A DNA stretch of 64,000 bases, taken from NCBI RefSeq assembly GCF_024519455.1, contig NZ_JALJRY010000033.1, forward strand, positions 55,378 to 119,377, in the 5' to 3' direction. The DNA is from Streptomyces sp. STR69. Its GTDB lineage: Bacteria; Actinomycetota; Actinomycetes; Streptomycetales; Streptomycetaceae. The notes beneath the pieces are model-generated. The model was not told the DNA's origin, searched no databases, and saw only the letters and a program-made list of their open reading frames with translations. The position numbers were made by a program, and so were the translations under genes. Shown in pieces: positions 9,123 through 16,773 of the stretch (positions are counted from its first letter, which is position 1; each line of letters starts with the position of its first letter).

Positions 9123-9482
9123 GTGGATCGTGTCGCGCTGAGCGGCCTCAAGGCCCGCGGGTACCACGGCGTGTTCCCGAAGGAGCGCGAGGAGGGCCAG
9201 ACCTTCATCGTGGACCTCGTCCTGGGCCTGGACACCCGGCCGGCCGCCGCCGACGACGACCTGACGAAGACCGTGCACTACGGCATCGTGGCCGAGGAGG
9301 TCGTGGCCGTCGTCCAGGGCGAGCCGGTCAACCTCATCGAGACCCTCGCCGAGCGCATCGCGCAGACCTGCCTGAAGCACGAAGGGGTGGAGGAGGTCGA
9401 GGTCCGCGTCCACAAACCGGACGCCCCGATCACCGTCCCCTTCGACGACGTGACCGTCACCATCACCCGGAGCCGAGTATGA
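9123..9482 (+). CDS. folB: Dihydroneopterin aldolase
   Basis: A 119-residue enzyme that cleaves dihydroneopterin to 6-hydroxymethyl-dihydropterin and glycolaldehyde. The family pattern is clear: VDRVALSGLKARGYHGVFPKER at the start, LDTRPAAADDDLTKTVHYG in the middle, and NLIETLAERIA containing the conserved Glu. The GTG at 9123 was chosen because GGAG at 9111-9114 sits 8 nt before it; the GTG at 9114 would overlap the ribosome site. The stop overlaps the folK start (ATGA). Length matches other actinobacterial FolB proteins. Confidence 0.96.
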   Translation: MDRVALSGLKARGYHGVFPKEREEGQTFIVDLVLGLDTRPAAADDDLTKTVHYGIVAEEVVAVVQGEPVNLIETLAERIAQTCLKHEGVEEVEVRVHKPDAPITVPFDDVTVTITRSRV

Positions 9483-10090
9483 CCTTCTCGTTCACCGAGG
9501 GTCACAGCGACCCGACCGTCCAACCGGTACCCGCATCCGTAGTACGGCAGGTGGACGCCGCCGACACCACCCTCAGCAACCCCAGGCGTGCCGTCATCTC
9601 CATCGGCGCCAACCTCGGCAACCGCCTGGAGACCCTCCAGGGCGCCATCGACGCCCTGGAGGACACCCCCGGCGTCCGCATCAAAGCCGTGTCACCCGTC
9701 TACGAGACGGAGCCCTGGGGCGTCGAACCCGGCAGCCAGCCCTCGTACTTCAACGCGGTCGTCGTCCTCAAGACCACTCTGCCCCCGTCGTCCCTCCTGG
9801 AGCGGGCGCACGCGGTCGAGGAGGCCTTCCACCGGGTCCGCGAGGAGCGCTGGGGCGCGCGCACGCTCGACGTCGACATCGTCGCGTACGCCGATGTCGT
9901 CTCCGACGACCCCGTGCTGACGCTCCCCCACCCGCGCGCCCACGAACGGGCCTTCGTGCTCGTCCCCTGGCACGACGTGGAACCCGAAGCGCAGTTGCCC
10001 GGCCGCGGCGCGGTCGCCGCCCTCCTGGACGACATCACCCGTGACGGGGTCGCGCCGCGCAAGGACCTGGAACTCCGGCTGCCCGAGTAG
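9479..10090 (+). CDS. folK: 2-amino-4-hydroxy-6-hydroxymethyldihydropteridine diphosphokinase
   Basis: A 203-residue pyrophosphokinase that activates the pterin with ATP for FolP. The signature is intact: SIGANLGNRLETLQGAIDAL, VYETEPWGV, the WGARTLDVDIVAY loop that carries the Mg-binding Asp pair, and LPHPRAHERAFVL. The first 35 residues are a variable leader. The ATG overlaps the folB stop by 4 nt, so translation is coupled. A DUF3180 gene follows 91 bp downstream. Confidence 0.97.
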   Translation: MTFSFTEGHSDPTVQPVPASVVRQVDAADTTLSNPRRAVISIGANLGNRLETLQGAIDALEDTPGVRIKAVSPVYETEPWGVEPGSQPSYFNAVVVLKTTLPPSSLLERAHAVEEAFHRVREERWGARTLDVDIVAYADVVSDDPVLTLPHPRAHERAFVLVPWHDVEPEAQLPGRGAVAALLDDITRDGVAPRKDLELRLPE

Positions 10091-10181
10091 TCGTTAAGGT
10101 CGAGACGACCACAAACGCCGAACGCCCGCCCCGGCGGACGGACGGGCAGGCCCATCGGGCCGGGGGAGCTGAAGGGACACC

Positions 10182-10670
10182 GTGAGAGAGCTGCGGATCA
10201 GGATGCTGGCCGGCGTGTTCGTCGTCGCCGGAGTGCTGTCCTGGGCGGGTGCGCGACTGTGGAGCGCTGTGGGGACCCTGCCCAGCGTCCCGCTGGCCGC
10301 CCCCGTCGTCCTCGCCGTGATCGCCGTCGTCCTGCTGGCCACGGCGCTCTCCCTGCGCGCCCGCCTCAAGGCACAGCGCGAGCGCCGCCCCGGCGCCAAG
10401 GGCGTCGACCCCCTGATGGCCGCCCGCGCGGTCGTCTTCGGTCAGGCCAGCGCCCTGGTCGCCGCCCTCGTCGCCGGCATGTACGGCGGCACGGGCGCCT
10501 ACCTCCTGGAGTCCCTGGACATCCCGGCCCGCCGCGACCAGGCCATCTACGCCGGCTTCTCGGTCCTGGCGGGCATCGCGGTCATAGCGGCGGCGATGTT
10601 CCTGGAGCGCGTCTGCAAACTCCCGGAGGACGACGACAACAACACGGCGGGGGCGACACCGGTCACCTGA
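10182..10670 (+). CDS. DUF3180 membrane protein
   Basis: A 162-residue integral membrane protein with four hydrophobic helices (about residues 8-28, 38-58, 80-105 and 120-140), matching DUF3180, an actinobacterial family that regularly follows folK. Between helices two and three is a basic loop (RLKAQRERRPGAKGVDP). The tail is acidic and polar. GTG start at 10182. No catalytic motif is visible and its job is unknown; the constant neighbourhood hints at a link with folate or envelope metabolism, but that is only association. Confidence 0.85.
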   Translation: MRELRIRMLAGVFVVAGVLSWAGARLWSAVGTLPSVPLAAPVVLAVIAVVLLATALSLRARLKAQRERRPGAKGVDPLMAARAVVFGQASALVAALVAGMYGGTGAYLLESLDIPARRDQAIYAGFSVLAGIAVIAAAMFLERVCKLPEDDDNNTAGATPVT

Positions 10671-10697
10671 TCGCACCGTTCACGAGAGGCGCCCCAC

Positions 10698-10743
10698 AGG
10701 GGCGCGGGGAACTGCGCGATCAGCCACGACGGACCCGCACCCG
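10698..10743 (+). repeat. Dispersed Streptomyces intergenic repeat, copy 1
   Basis: A roughly 45-bp GC-rich element (AGGGGCGCGGGGAACTGCG, then a CAGCCACGACGG block and CCCGCAC) lying between DUF3180 and folE. An inverted copy with only a few differences is at 20826-20871, and a diverged relative lies at 53083-53148. It resembles a non-coding repeat widespread in Streptomyces genomes (family recognition from memory). Confidence 0.7.
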
Positions 10744-10753
10744 AAGTGAACCG

Positions 10754-11359
10754 TCAGCGAGCCATGATCAAGCTCATCGCCTCATTACGGGTAGCCGAAT
10801 CCCGCAGCTGCCCCCGCACAGCCGACGTGATGGTCTTGGCCCCCGGCTTCCGCACCCCCCGCATCGACATGCACATGTGCTCGCACTCGACGACGACGAT
10901 GACACCGCGCGGTTCCAGGATCTCCATCAGGGAGTCGGCGATCTGCGTGGTGAGCCGTTCCTGCACCTGCGGCCGGCGGGCGTAGACGTCCACCAGCCGG
11001 GCCAGCTTCGACAGCCCCGTGATCTTGCCGTCGGCGGACGGGATGTAACCGACGTGGGCGACCCCGACGAACGGCACCAGATGGTGCTCACAGTTGCTCA
11101 GGACCTCGATGTCCTTCACGAGGACCATCTCGTCGTGCCCCAGGTCGAACGTCGTCGTCAGCACGTCCTCGGGCTTCTGCCACAACCCCGCGAATATCTC
11201 CTTGTACGCCCGCGCCACCCGCGCCGGCGTCTCCCTCAGCCCCTCACGATCCGGGTCCTCGCCGACCGCGATCAGGAGTTCTCGTACGGCGTTCTCGGCG
11301 CGCTTCTCGTCGAAGACGCCGATCGTTCCCTCGCCGTCCAGCGTCACGGGGTCGGTCAT
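10754..11359 (-). CDS. folE: GTP cyclohydrolase I
   Basis: A 201-residue enzyme that converts GTP to 7,8-dihydroneopterin triphosphate, the first step of folate synthesis. Conserved motifs: GLRETPARVARAYKE, VLVKDIEVLSNCEHHLVPF with the zinc-binding Cys and His, GLSKLARLVDVYARRPQVQERLT, and ECEHMCMSMRGV with the second zinc Cys. The ATG at 11359 gives the normal family length; a longer reading adds only 20 unconserved residues. It lies convergent to the folP-folB-folK group and downstream of ftsH, from which it is separated by a strong terminator, so it has its own promoter. Confidence 0.97.
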   Translation of the reverse strand: MTDPVTLDGEGTIGVFDEKRAENAVRELLIAVGEDPDREGLRETPARVARAYKEIFAGLWQKPEDVLTTTFDLGHDEMVLVKDIEVLSNCEHHLVPFVGVAHVGYIPSADGKITGLSKLARLVDVYARRPQVQERLTTQIADSLMEILEPRGVIVVVECEHMCMSMRGVRKPGAKTITSAVRGQLRDSATRNEAMSLIMAR

Positions 11360-11423
11360 GTCGTGCCTCGTTCCTGTGCGGGTCACGCGTGTGCGGACAC
11401 ACGCCTCAGTTGCGGGCATATGG

Positions 11424-11465
11424 AAAAGCCGCGCCCCCCAGGCTAAATCCAGGGGGGCGCGGCTT
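11424..11465 (-). terminator. Hairpin terminator after ftsH
   Basis: A 14-bp perfect stem (AAGCCGCGCCCCCC paired with GGGGGGCGCGGCTT) with a 12-nt loop, ending in a T run on the minus strand. It separates ftsH from folE. Confidence 0.85.
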
Positions 11466-11491
11466 CCATTTCGGGCCGTGTGAGACTCGCG

Positions 11492-13525
11492 TCAGTTCTC
11501 GGGGCGGTCCTCCGGGGCCTTCTCCAGCGTGGGAGAGGACTCGGCGGTCGCACCGGCGGTGATCGCGGGACCCGCGCCGTTCGACCCGTTCGTCAGTGAC
11601 AGCTCCTTGGGGGAGAGCACCGGCGGGCGGGTGGACGGCGTACGGCGGGAGGAGCCGGTCCACGAGGGGCGGGCCGGGCGCTTCACGATGGGAGTGAAGA
11701 CCTCGGCGATCTGCTCCTTGTTCAGCGTCTCCTTCTCCAGCAGCTGGAGCACGAGCGCGTCGAGCACGTCACGGTTCTCGACCAGGATCTCCCAGGCCTC
11801 GTTGTGCGCGTTCTCGATGAGCTTCTTGACCTCTTCGTCGACGAGCGCGGCGACCTCTTCCGAGTAGTCGCGCGGGTGCGACATCTCCCGGCCCAGGAAG
11901 GGCTCGGTGTTGTCGCCGCCGAACTTGATCGCGCCGAGGCGCTCGGTCATGCCGTACTGCGTGACCATCGCGCGGGCCGTGGCGGTGGCCTTCTCGATGT
12001 CGTTCGCGGCACCCGTGGTCGGGTCGTGGAAGACCAGTTCCTCGGCCGCGCGACCGCCCAGCATGTAGGCCAGCTGGTCCAGCATCTCGTTGCGCGTGGT
12101 CGAGTACTTGTCCTCTTCGGGCAGGACCATCGTGTAGCCCAGAGCACGGCCTCGGGAGAGGATCGTGATCTTGTGGACCGGGTCGGAGTTGGGGGAAGCC
12201 GCCGCGACCAGGGCGTGTCCGCCCTCGTGGTACGCGGTGATCTTCTTCTCCTTGTCCGACATGATCCGGGTCCGCTTCTGCGGGCCCGCGACCACACGGT
12301 CGATCGCCTCGTCCAGCATGGAGTTGTCGATCAGCTTGCGGTTGCCTCGGGCGGTGAGCAGGGCGGCCTCGTTGAGGACGTTGCTCAGGTCCGCGCCGGT
12401 GAAGCCCGGCGTACGGCGCGCGACGGCCGACAGATCGACGTCCGGTGCGACCGGCTTGCCCTTCTGGTGGACCTTGAGGATCTCCAGACGGCCCTGCATG
12501 TCCGGGCGGTCGACCGCGATCTGGCGGTCGAAGCGGCCGGGGCGCAGGAGGGCCGGGTCGAGGATGTCGGGCCGGTTCGTCGCGGCGATGAGGATCACGC
12601 CGCCCTTGACGTCGAAGCCGTCCATCTCGACGAGCAGCTGGTTCAGCGTCTGCTCGCGCTCGTCGTGACCGCCGCCGAGGCCGGCGCCGCGATGGCGGCC
12701 GACCGCGTCGATCTCGTCGACGAAGACGATCGCGGGGGCGTTCGCCTTGGCCTGCTCGAACAGGTCACGGACTCGGGAGGCACCGACACCGACGAACATC
12801 TCGACGAAGTCGGAACCGGAGATCGAGTAGAAGGGCACCCCGGCCTCGCCGGCGACGGCGCGGGCCAGCAGGGTCTTGCCGGTGCCGGGGGGGCCGTACA
12901 GGAGTACGCCCTTGGGGATCTTGGCGCCGACGGCCTGGAACTTCGCCGGCTCCTGGAGGAACTCCTTGATCTCGTGCAGTTCCTCGACGGCCTCGTCGGA
13001 GCCCGCGACGTCCGCGAACGTCGTCTTCGGGGTGTCCTTGGTGATGAGCTTGGCCTTGGACTTCCCGAAGTTCATGACTCGGGAGCCGCCGCCCTGCATC
13101 TGGTTCATCAGGAACAGGAAGACGACCACGATGAGGACGAAGGGGAGCAGGGACAGCAGGATCCCGACGAAAGCGTTCTGCTTCGTCGGCGACACCGTGT
13201 AGCCGTCCGGAATCTGCTTGTCCTGGTATTTGGTCTGCAGCGTGGACGCGAGGTCCACGCCCTGGTCGCCGATGTAGCTCGCCTGGATCTTGGAGCTGCC
13301 CTCGACCTTGGCGCCGCTCTTGAGCGTGACCTTGATGGTCTGCTCGTCGCCTGTGGTGATCTTGGCCGACTCGACCTTGTTGTCATTGATCGCCTGGACG
13401 ACCTGGCCTGTGTCCACCGTCTTGTAGCCGCCGGACGAGCCGACGACCTGCATCAACACGACCACGGCAAGGACGGCCAGCACGATCCACATGACCGGCC
13501 CACGGAAGTATCGCTTCACGTCCAT
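11492..13525 (-). CDS. ftsH: ATP-dependent zinc metalloprotease FtsH
   Basis: A 677-residue membrane AAA+ protease that degrades damaged or unassembled membrane proteins. Order: an N-terminal helix (residues 11-27), an extracytoplasmic FtsH domain, a second helix near 120-140, then the AAA domain with Walker A GPPGTGKT, Walker B IVFVDEIDAVGR and the second region of homology, and a peptidase domain with the zinc motif HEGGH in AYHEGGHALVAAA. The C-terminus is a Pro/Ser-rich tail. I chose the ATG at 13525; a longer start at 13561 (12 extra residues) is possible. A consensus-like AGGAGGG lies 24 nt upstream of the chosen start, with a perfect palindrome between them (see 13530-13549). Confidence 0.96.
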   Translation of the reverse strand: MDVKRYFRGPVMWIVLAVLAVVVLMQVVGSSGGYKTVDTGQVVQAINDNKVESAKITTGDEQTIKVTLKSGAKVEGSSKIQASYIGDQGVDLASTLQTKYQDKQIPDGYTVSPTKQNAFVGILLSLLPFVLIVVVFLFLMNQMQGGGSRVMNFGKSKAKLITKDTPKTTFADVAGSDEAVEELHEIKEFLQEPAKFQAVGAKIPKGVLLYGPPGTGKTLLARAVAGEAGVPFYSISGSDFVEMFVGVGASRVRDLFEQAKANAPAIVFVDEIDAVGRHRGAGLGGGHDEREQTLNQLLVEMDGFDVKGGVILIAATNRPDILDPALLRPGRFDRQIAVDRPDMQGRLEILKVHQKGKPVAPDVDLSAVARRTPGFTGADLSNVLNEAALLTARGNRKLIDNSMLDEAIDRVVAGPQKRTRIMSDKEKKITAYHEGGHALVAAASPNSDPVHKITILSRGRALGYTMVLPEEDKYSTTRNEMLDQLAYMLGGRAAEELVFHDPTTGAANDIEKATATARAMVTQYGMTERLGAIKFGGDNTEPFLGREMSHPRDYSEEVAALVDEEVKKLIENAHNEAWEILVENRDVLDALVLQLLEKETLNKEQIAEVFTPIVKRPARPSWTGSSRRTPSTRPPVLSPKELSLTNGSNGAGPAITAGATAESSPTLEKAPEDRPEN

Positions 13526-13529
13526 CCAT

Positions 13530-13549
13530 ACGGAGCGAATTCGCTCCGT
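13530..13549. promoter_or_regulatory. 20-bp perfect palindrome between ribosome site and start of ftsH
   Basis: ACGGAGCGAATTCGCTCCGT is a perfect palindrome. It sits directly between AGGAGGG (minus strand, around 13550-13557) and the ftsH ATG at 13525. Folded as a hairpin it would bring the two together; as duplex DNA it could be an operator. If translation starts at 13561 instead, the palindrome is inside the coding region. Confidence 0.5.
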
Positions 13550-13711
13550 CCCTCCTGCCATAGTGAGTTTGATAAAGACAGTTCTTCTGACCGTACCCCA
13601 GCAATGTTGCCCGAAGTCGCACGGGACGGCTGGGAGACGTGTCTGCATGCTCCAACGGCGCGAAACCCGCTGGGGTTCCCGATCGTCTTACAGGGCTTGG
13701 GCCGAGTGGCC

Positions 13712-14275
13712 CTAGCCGCCGTAGACGTGCGGCGCGAGCGTACCGACGAACGGGAGGTTGCGGTACTTCTCGGCGTAGTCGAGGCCGTATCCGACGACGA
13801 ACTCGTTCGGGATGTCGAAGCCGACCCACTCCACGTCGATGGCGACCTTGGCCGCCTCCGGCTTGCGCAGGAGGGTGCAGATCTTCAACGAGTCGGGCTC
13901 GCGGGAGCCCAGGTTGGAGATCAGCCAGGACAGCGTCAGACCGGAGTCGATGATGTCCTCGACGATGAGGACGTGCTTGCCCTTGATGTCGGTGTCGAGG
14001 TCCTTGAGGATCCGCACGACACCGGAGGACTGGGTGCCCGCGCCGTACGACGACACGGCCATCCAGTCCATGGTGACGGGGGTGGACAGTGCCCGGGCGA
14101 GGTCCGCCATGACCATCACCGCGCCCTTGAGGACGCCGACGAGCAGCAGGTCCTTGCCCGCGTACTCCGCGTCGATCTTCGCGGCGAGCTCCACGAGCTT
14201 CGCGTCGATCTCTTCCTTGGTGATGAGCACCGACTGGAGGTCGTCACCCATGTCTTTCGCGTCCACCCGCATCAC
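13712..14275 (-). CDS. hpt: Hypoxanthine phosphoribosyltransferase
   Basis: A 187-residue purine-salvage enzyme that makes IMP or GMP from hypoxanthine or guanine and PRPP. The PRPP-binding loop reads VLIVEDIIDSGLTLSW, with LLVGVLKGAVMVMADL before it and VGFDIPNEFVVGYGLDYAEKYR near the C-terminus, all as in bacterial HPRT. A double ATG begins the gene; either could start it. It sits between tilS upstream and ftsH downstream, the same tilS-hpt-ftsH order seen in many Gram-positive bacteria, and is probably co-transcribed with tilS. Confidence 0.96.
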   Translation of the reverse strand: MMRVDAKDMGDDLQSVLITKEEIDAKLVELAAKIDAEYAGKDLLLVGVLKGAVMVMADLARALSTPVTMDWMAVSSYGAGTQSSGVVRILKDLDTDIKGKHVLIVEDIIDSGLTLSWLISNLGSREPDSLKICTLLRKPEAAKVAIDVEWVGFDIPNEFVVGYGLDYAEKYRNLPFVGTLAPHVYGG

Positions 14276-14337
14276 TTTCGGTCGTCCAACCGGCTACTAC
14301 CTGGCCCCGCCCCCGGAGGCCCGGAGGGGGTGTCGAT

Positions 14338-15378
14338 TCAGCCTTGCCGAATCACCAGTCTGCCACCCTGGCGCTGGGCGACGACCTTGCCCGGGAGATT
14401 GATGGCTCCCTGGCCGCGCCAGCCGGTGATCAGGCGGTCGACTTCCTCGATGTGCCGGGCGAACAGCGAACCGGCCGGGGCGCCTGCCTGGATGGCGGCG
14501 CGGCGCAGGACGCGGCGGCGCACGGCGGGCGGCAGGGCGTAGAGCTTGGCGCACTCCAGGAGGCCGGTGGCGTCCCGTACGGAGGCCTCGGCCTGGCTGG
14601 CCCAGGTGTCGAGGGCGTCGGCGTCGTCCCGGGAGAGCTGCGCGGTACGGGCGAGCGCTTCTACGACCCCTTTGCCGAGCGCCTTCTCCAGGGCGGGCAG
14701 GCCTTCGTGGCGCAGCCGGGAGCGGGTGTAGGCGGGGTCGGCGTTGTGCGGGTCGTCCCAGACGGGCAGCGACTGGACCATGCAGGCCTTGCGGGCGGTC
14801 TGCCGGTCGAGCTGGAGGAAGGGGCGGCGGTAACGGCCGTCGGCCCCCGAGACCGCGGCCATTCCGGACAGGGAGCGGATGCCGGAGCCGCGGGCGAGGC
14901 CCAGCAGGACGGTTTCCGCCTGGTCGTCGCGGGTGTGGCCGAGCAGGACGGCGGCGGCGCCGTGGCGGGCGGCGCAGGCGTCGAGGGCGGCGTAGCGGGC
15001 GTCCCGGGCGGCTGCCTCGGGGCCGCCCTCGCGGCCCACGGTCACGGCGGTGGCCTCGACGGGGTCCAGGCCCAGTTCGCGCAGGCGCAGGACGACCTCG
15101 TCGGCGCGCAGGTCGGAGCCTGCCTGGAGGCCGTGGTCGACGGTGATGCCGCCGGCCCGGATGCCGAGTTTGGGTGCTTCGAAGGCGAGGGCGGAGGCGA
15201 GCGCCATGGAATCGGCGCCGCCGGAGCACGCCACGAGCACGAGCGGCGAGGGCGGGCGCTCGTGCGGGGTGTGCCGGGAGGCGCCGACGGTCTGCAGGGC
15301 CTCGTGGTCGGTGAGGATGTCGTGGAGGACGCGGCGGACCGCCAGGCGTATCGCCGCGACCGCAGGATGGGGACCCAT
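14338..15378 (-). CDS. tilS: tRNA(Ile)-lysidine synthase
   Basis: A 346-residue ATP pyrophosphatase that turns the wobble cytidine of the CAU-anticodon tRNA-Ile into lysidine, so that it reads AUA. The PP-loop is SGGADS at residues 52-57, followed by VDHGLQAGSDLRADEV, LLGHTRDDQAETVLLGLARGSG and the RRPFL and DDPHNADPAYTRSRLRHE segments, all diagnostic. It lacks the long C-terminal domain of E. coli TilS, as usual for actinobacterial enzymes. It is followed by hpt after a 62-bp gap. Confidence 0.95.
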   Translation of the reverse strand: MGPHPAVAAIRLAVRRVLHDILTDHEALQTVGASRHTPHERPPSPLVLVACSGGADSMALASALAFEAPKLGIRAGGITVDHGLQAGSDLRADEVVLRLRELGLDPVEATAVTVGREGGPEAAARDARYAALDACAARHGAAAVLLGHTRDDQAETVLLGLARGSGIRSLSGMAAVSGADGRYRRPFLQLDRQTARKACMVQSLPVWDDPHNADPAYTRSRLRHEGLPALEKALGKGVVEALARTAQLSRDDADALDTWASQAEASVRDATGLLECAKLYALPPAVRRRVLRRAAIQAGAPAGSLFARHIEEVDRLITGWRGQGAINLPGKVVAQRQGGRLVIRQG

Positions 15379-15571
15379 GTCCGGTTCCCTTCATGAAGTT
15401 TTCGGGGGGTTGGCCCGAGATTCGGTCACTCAGAGTGTGTAGATGGTGACAGAACCGGGGCGTTCCCCGAGCATCGCACGCCTACCCATCGCTCACGGTC
15501 CCTCGGACGGGTGATTGCGGGGGCGTTCGCCTGCCGTCGGCCGAATCCGTTTCACCACATCCGCGACCGGT

Positions 15572-16693
15572 TCACGACTCGGCCTTGCGGTGCACCCGCG
15601 CGACCCAGTCCGCCGGTTTGGCGATCTCCGTCTTCGTCGGCAACGTGTTCGGGGAGGTCCAGACACGGTTGAAGCCGTCCATGCCCACCTGTTCGACGAC
15701 CGCGCGTACGAACCGCTCGCCGTCCCGGTACTGCCTCAGCTTGGCGTCCAGGCCCAGCAGTTTGCGCAGCGCCGAGTCCAGCCGGGAGGCGCCCTTGGCG
15801 CGCCGCTGCTGGAACTTCTCGCGGATCTCCGCGACGCTCGCCACCACGTCCGGGCCGACGCCGTCCATCACGAAGTCGGCGTGCCCCTCCAGGAGGGACA
15901 TCACGGCGGTGAGCCGGCCGAGGATCTCCCGCTGCGCGGGCGTCTGCACGATCTCCACCAGGGACCGGCCCTCGTCGTCCTCCTCGCCCTCGGGCCGGCC
16001 GCCGGCCAGCGACTGGGCGGCCTCCCGGATGCGCTCCAGGACGGTCATGGGGTCGACCTCGGTCTCCCCCAGGAACGACTGGATCTCGCCCTCCAGGTGG
16101 TCACGCAGCCAGGGCACGGCCGTGAACTGCGTGCGGTGCGTCTCCTCGTGCAGACACACCCACAGACGGAAGTCGTGGGGCTGTACGTCGAGTTCGCGCT
16201 CCACGTGCACGATGTTCGGCGCGACCAGCAGCAGCCGCCCGCCCTTCGCCCCCGCCGGCAGTTCGCGGGTGGCCGGGGCGAACGTCTCGTACTGGCCGAG
16301 CACGCGCGAGGACAGGAACGACAGCAGCATGCCCAGCTCGACACCGGTCACCTTGCCGCCGACCGCGCCGAAGACCGCGCCGCCCGGGGTGTTGCCCCGC
16401 CGCTCCTGCATCTTGTCGAGCAGCGGCTTGAGGATCTCCCGGAACCCGGCGACGTTCGCCCGCACCCAGCCGGGGCGGTCGACCACCAGGATCGGGGTGT
16501 CGTGGATGTCGTCCGTACCCATCCGGGTGAATCCCCGGACGTGTTGCTCCGAGGCCTTCGCATGCCGGCGCAGCTCCGCGACGACGGCCCGGGCCTCGTC
16601 ACGGCTCACCTCGGGGCCCGGCCGCACAAGTCGGGTCGCGGTCGCCACCGCGAGATTCCAGTCGACCATCTCGGCACCACCGATGCTCGTCAT
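15572..16693 (-). CDS. Zinc-dependent metalloprotease, DUF2342 family
   Basis: A 373-residue protein of the actinobacterial DUF2342 family, sometimes labelled an F420-biosynthesis-associated protein without proof. It has a zincin-like motif HEETH at residues 182-186 and a downstream EGHADFVMD (Glu 269, His 271) that could supply the third metal ligand. The N-terminal half is helical (VDWNLAVATATRLVRPGPEVSR). There is no signal peptide, so the enzyme should be cytoplasmic. It stands between dacB upstream and tilS downstream, with all three on the same strand. Substrate unknown. Confidence 0.88.
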   Translation of the reverse strand: MTSIGGAEMVDWNLAVATATRLVRPGPEVSRDEARAVVAELRRHAKASEQHVRGFTRMGTDDIHDTPILVVDRPGWVRANVAGFREILKPLLDKMQERRGNTPGGAVFGAVGGKVTGVELGMLLSFLSSRVLGQYETFAPATRELPAGAKGGRLLLVAPNIVHVERELDVQPHDFRLWVCLHEETHRTQFTAVPWLRDHLEGEIQSFLGETEVDPMTVLERIREAAQSLAGGRPEGEEDDEGRSLVEIVQTPAQREILGRLTAVMSLLEGHADFVMDGVGPDVVASVAEIREKFQQRRAKGASRLDSALRKLLGLDAKLRQYRDGERFVRAVVEQVGMDGFNRVWTSPNTLPTKTEIAKPADWVARVHRKAES

Positions 16694-16773
16694 GCGTCAA
16701 CCGTACGTGAGCGCTGCCGCTTGGGGCAGGGCACGACGGTCGGCAGGTGTGACGGCCTGTCCGAACGGCGCCG

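Noticed and set aside
11804..14542. A 912-residue plus-strand open frame across ftsH and hpt
   Set aside because: It is the antisense shadow of two certain genes, produced by high G+C, with no domain or ribosome site.
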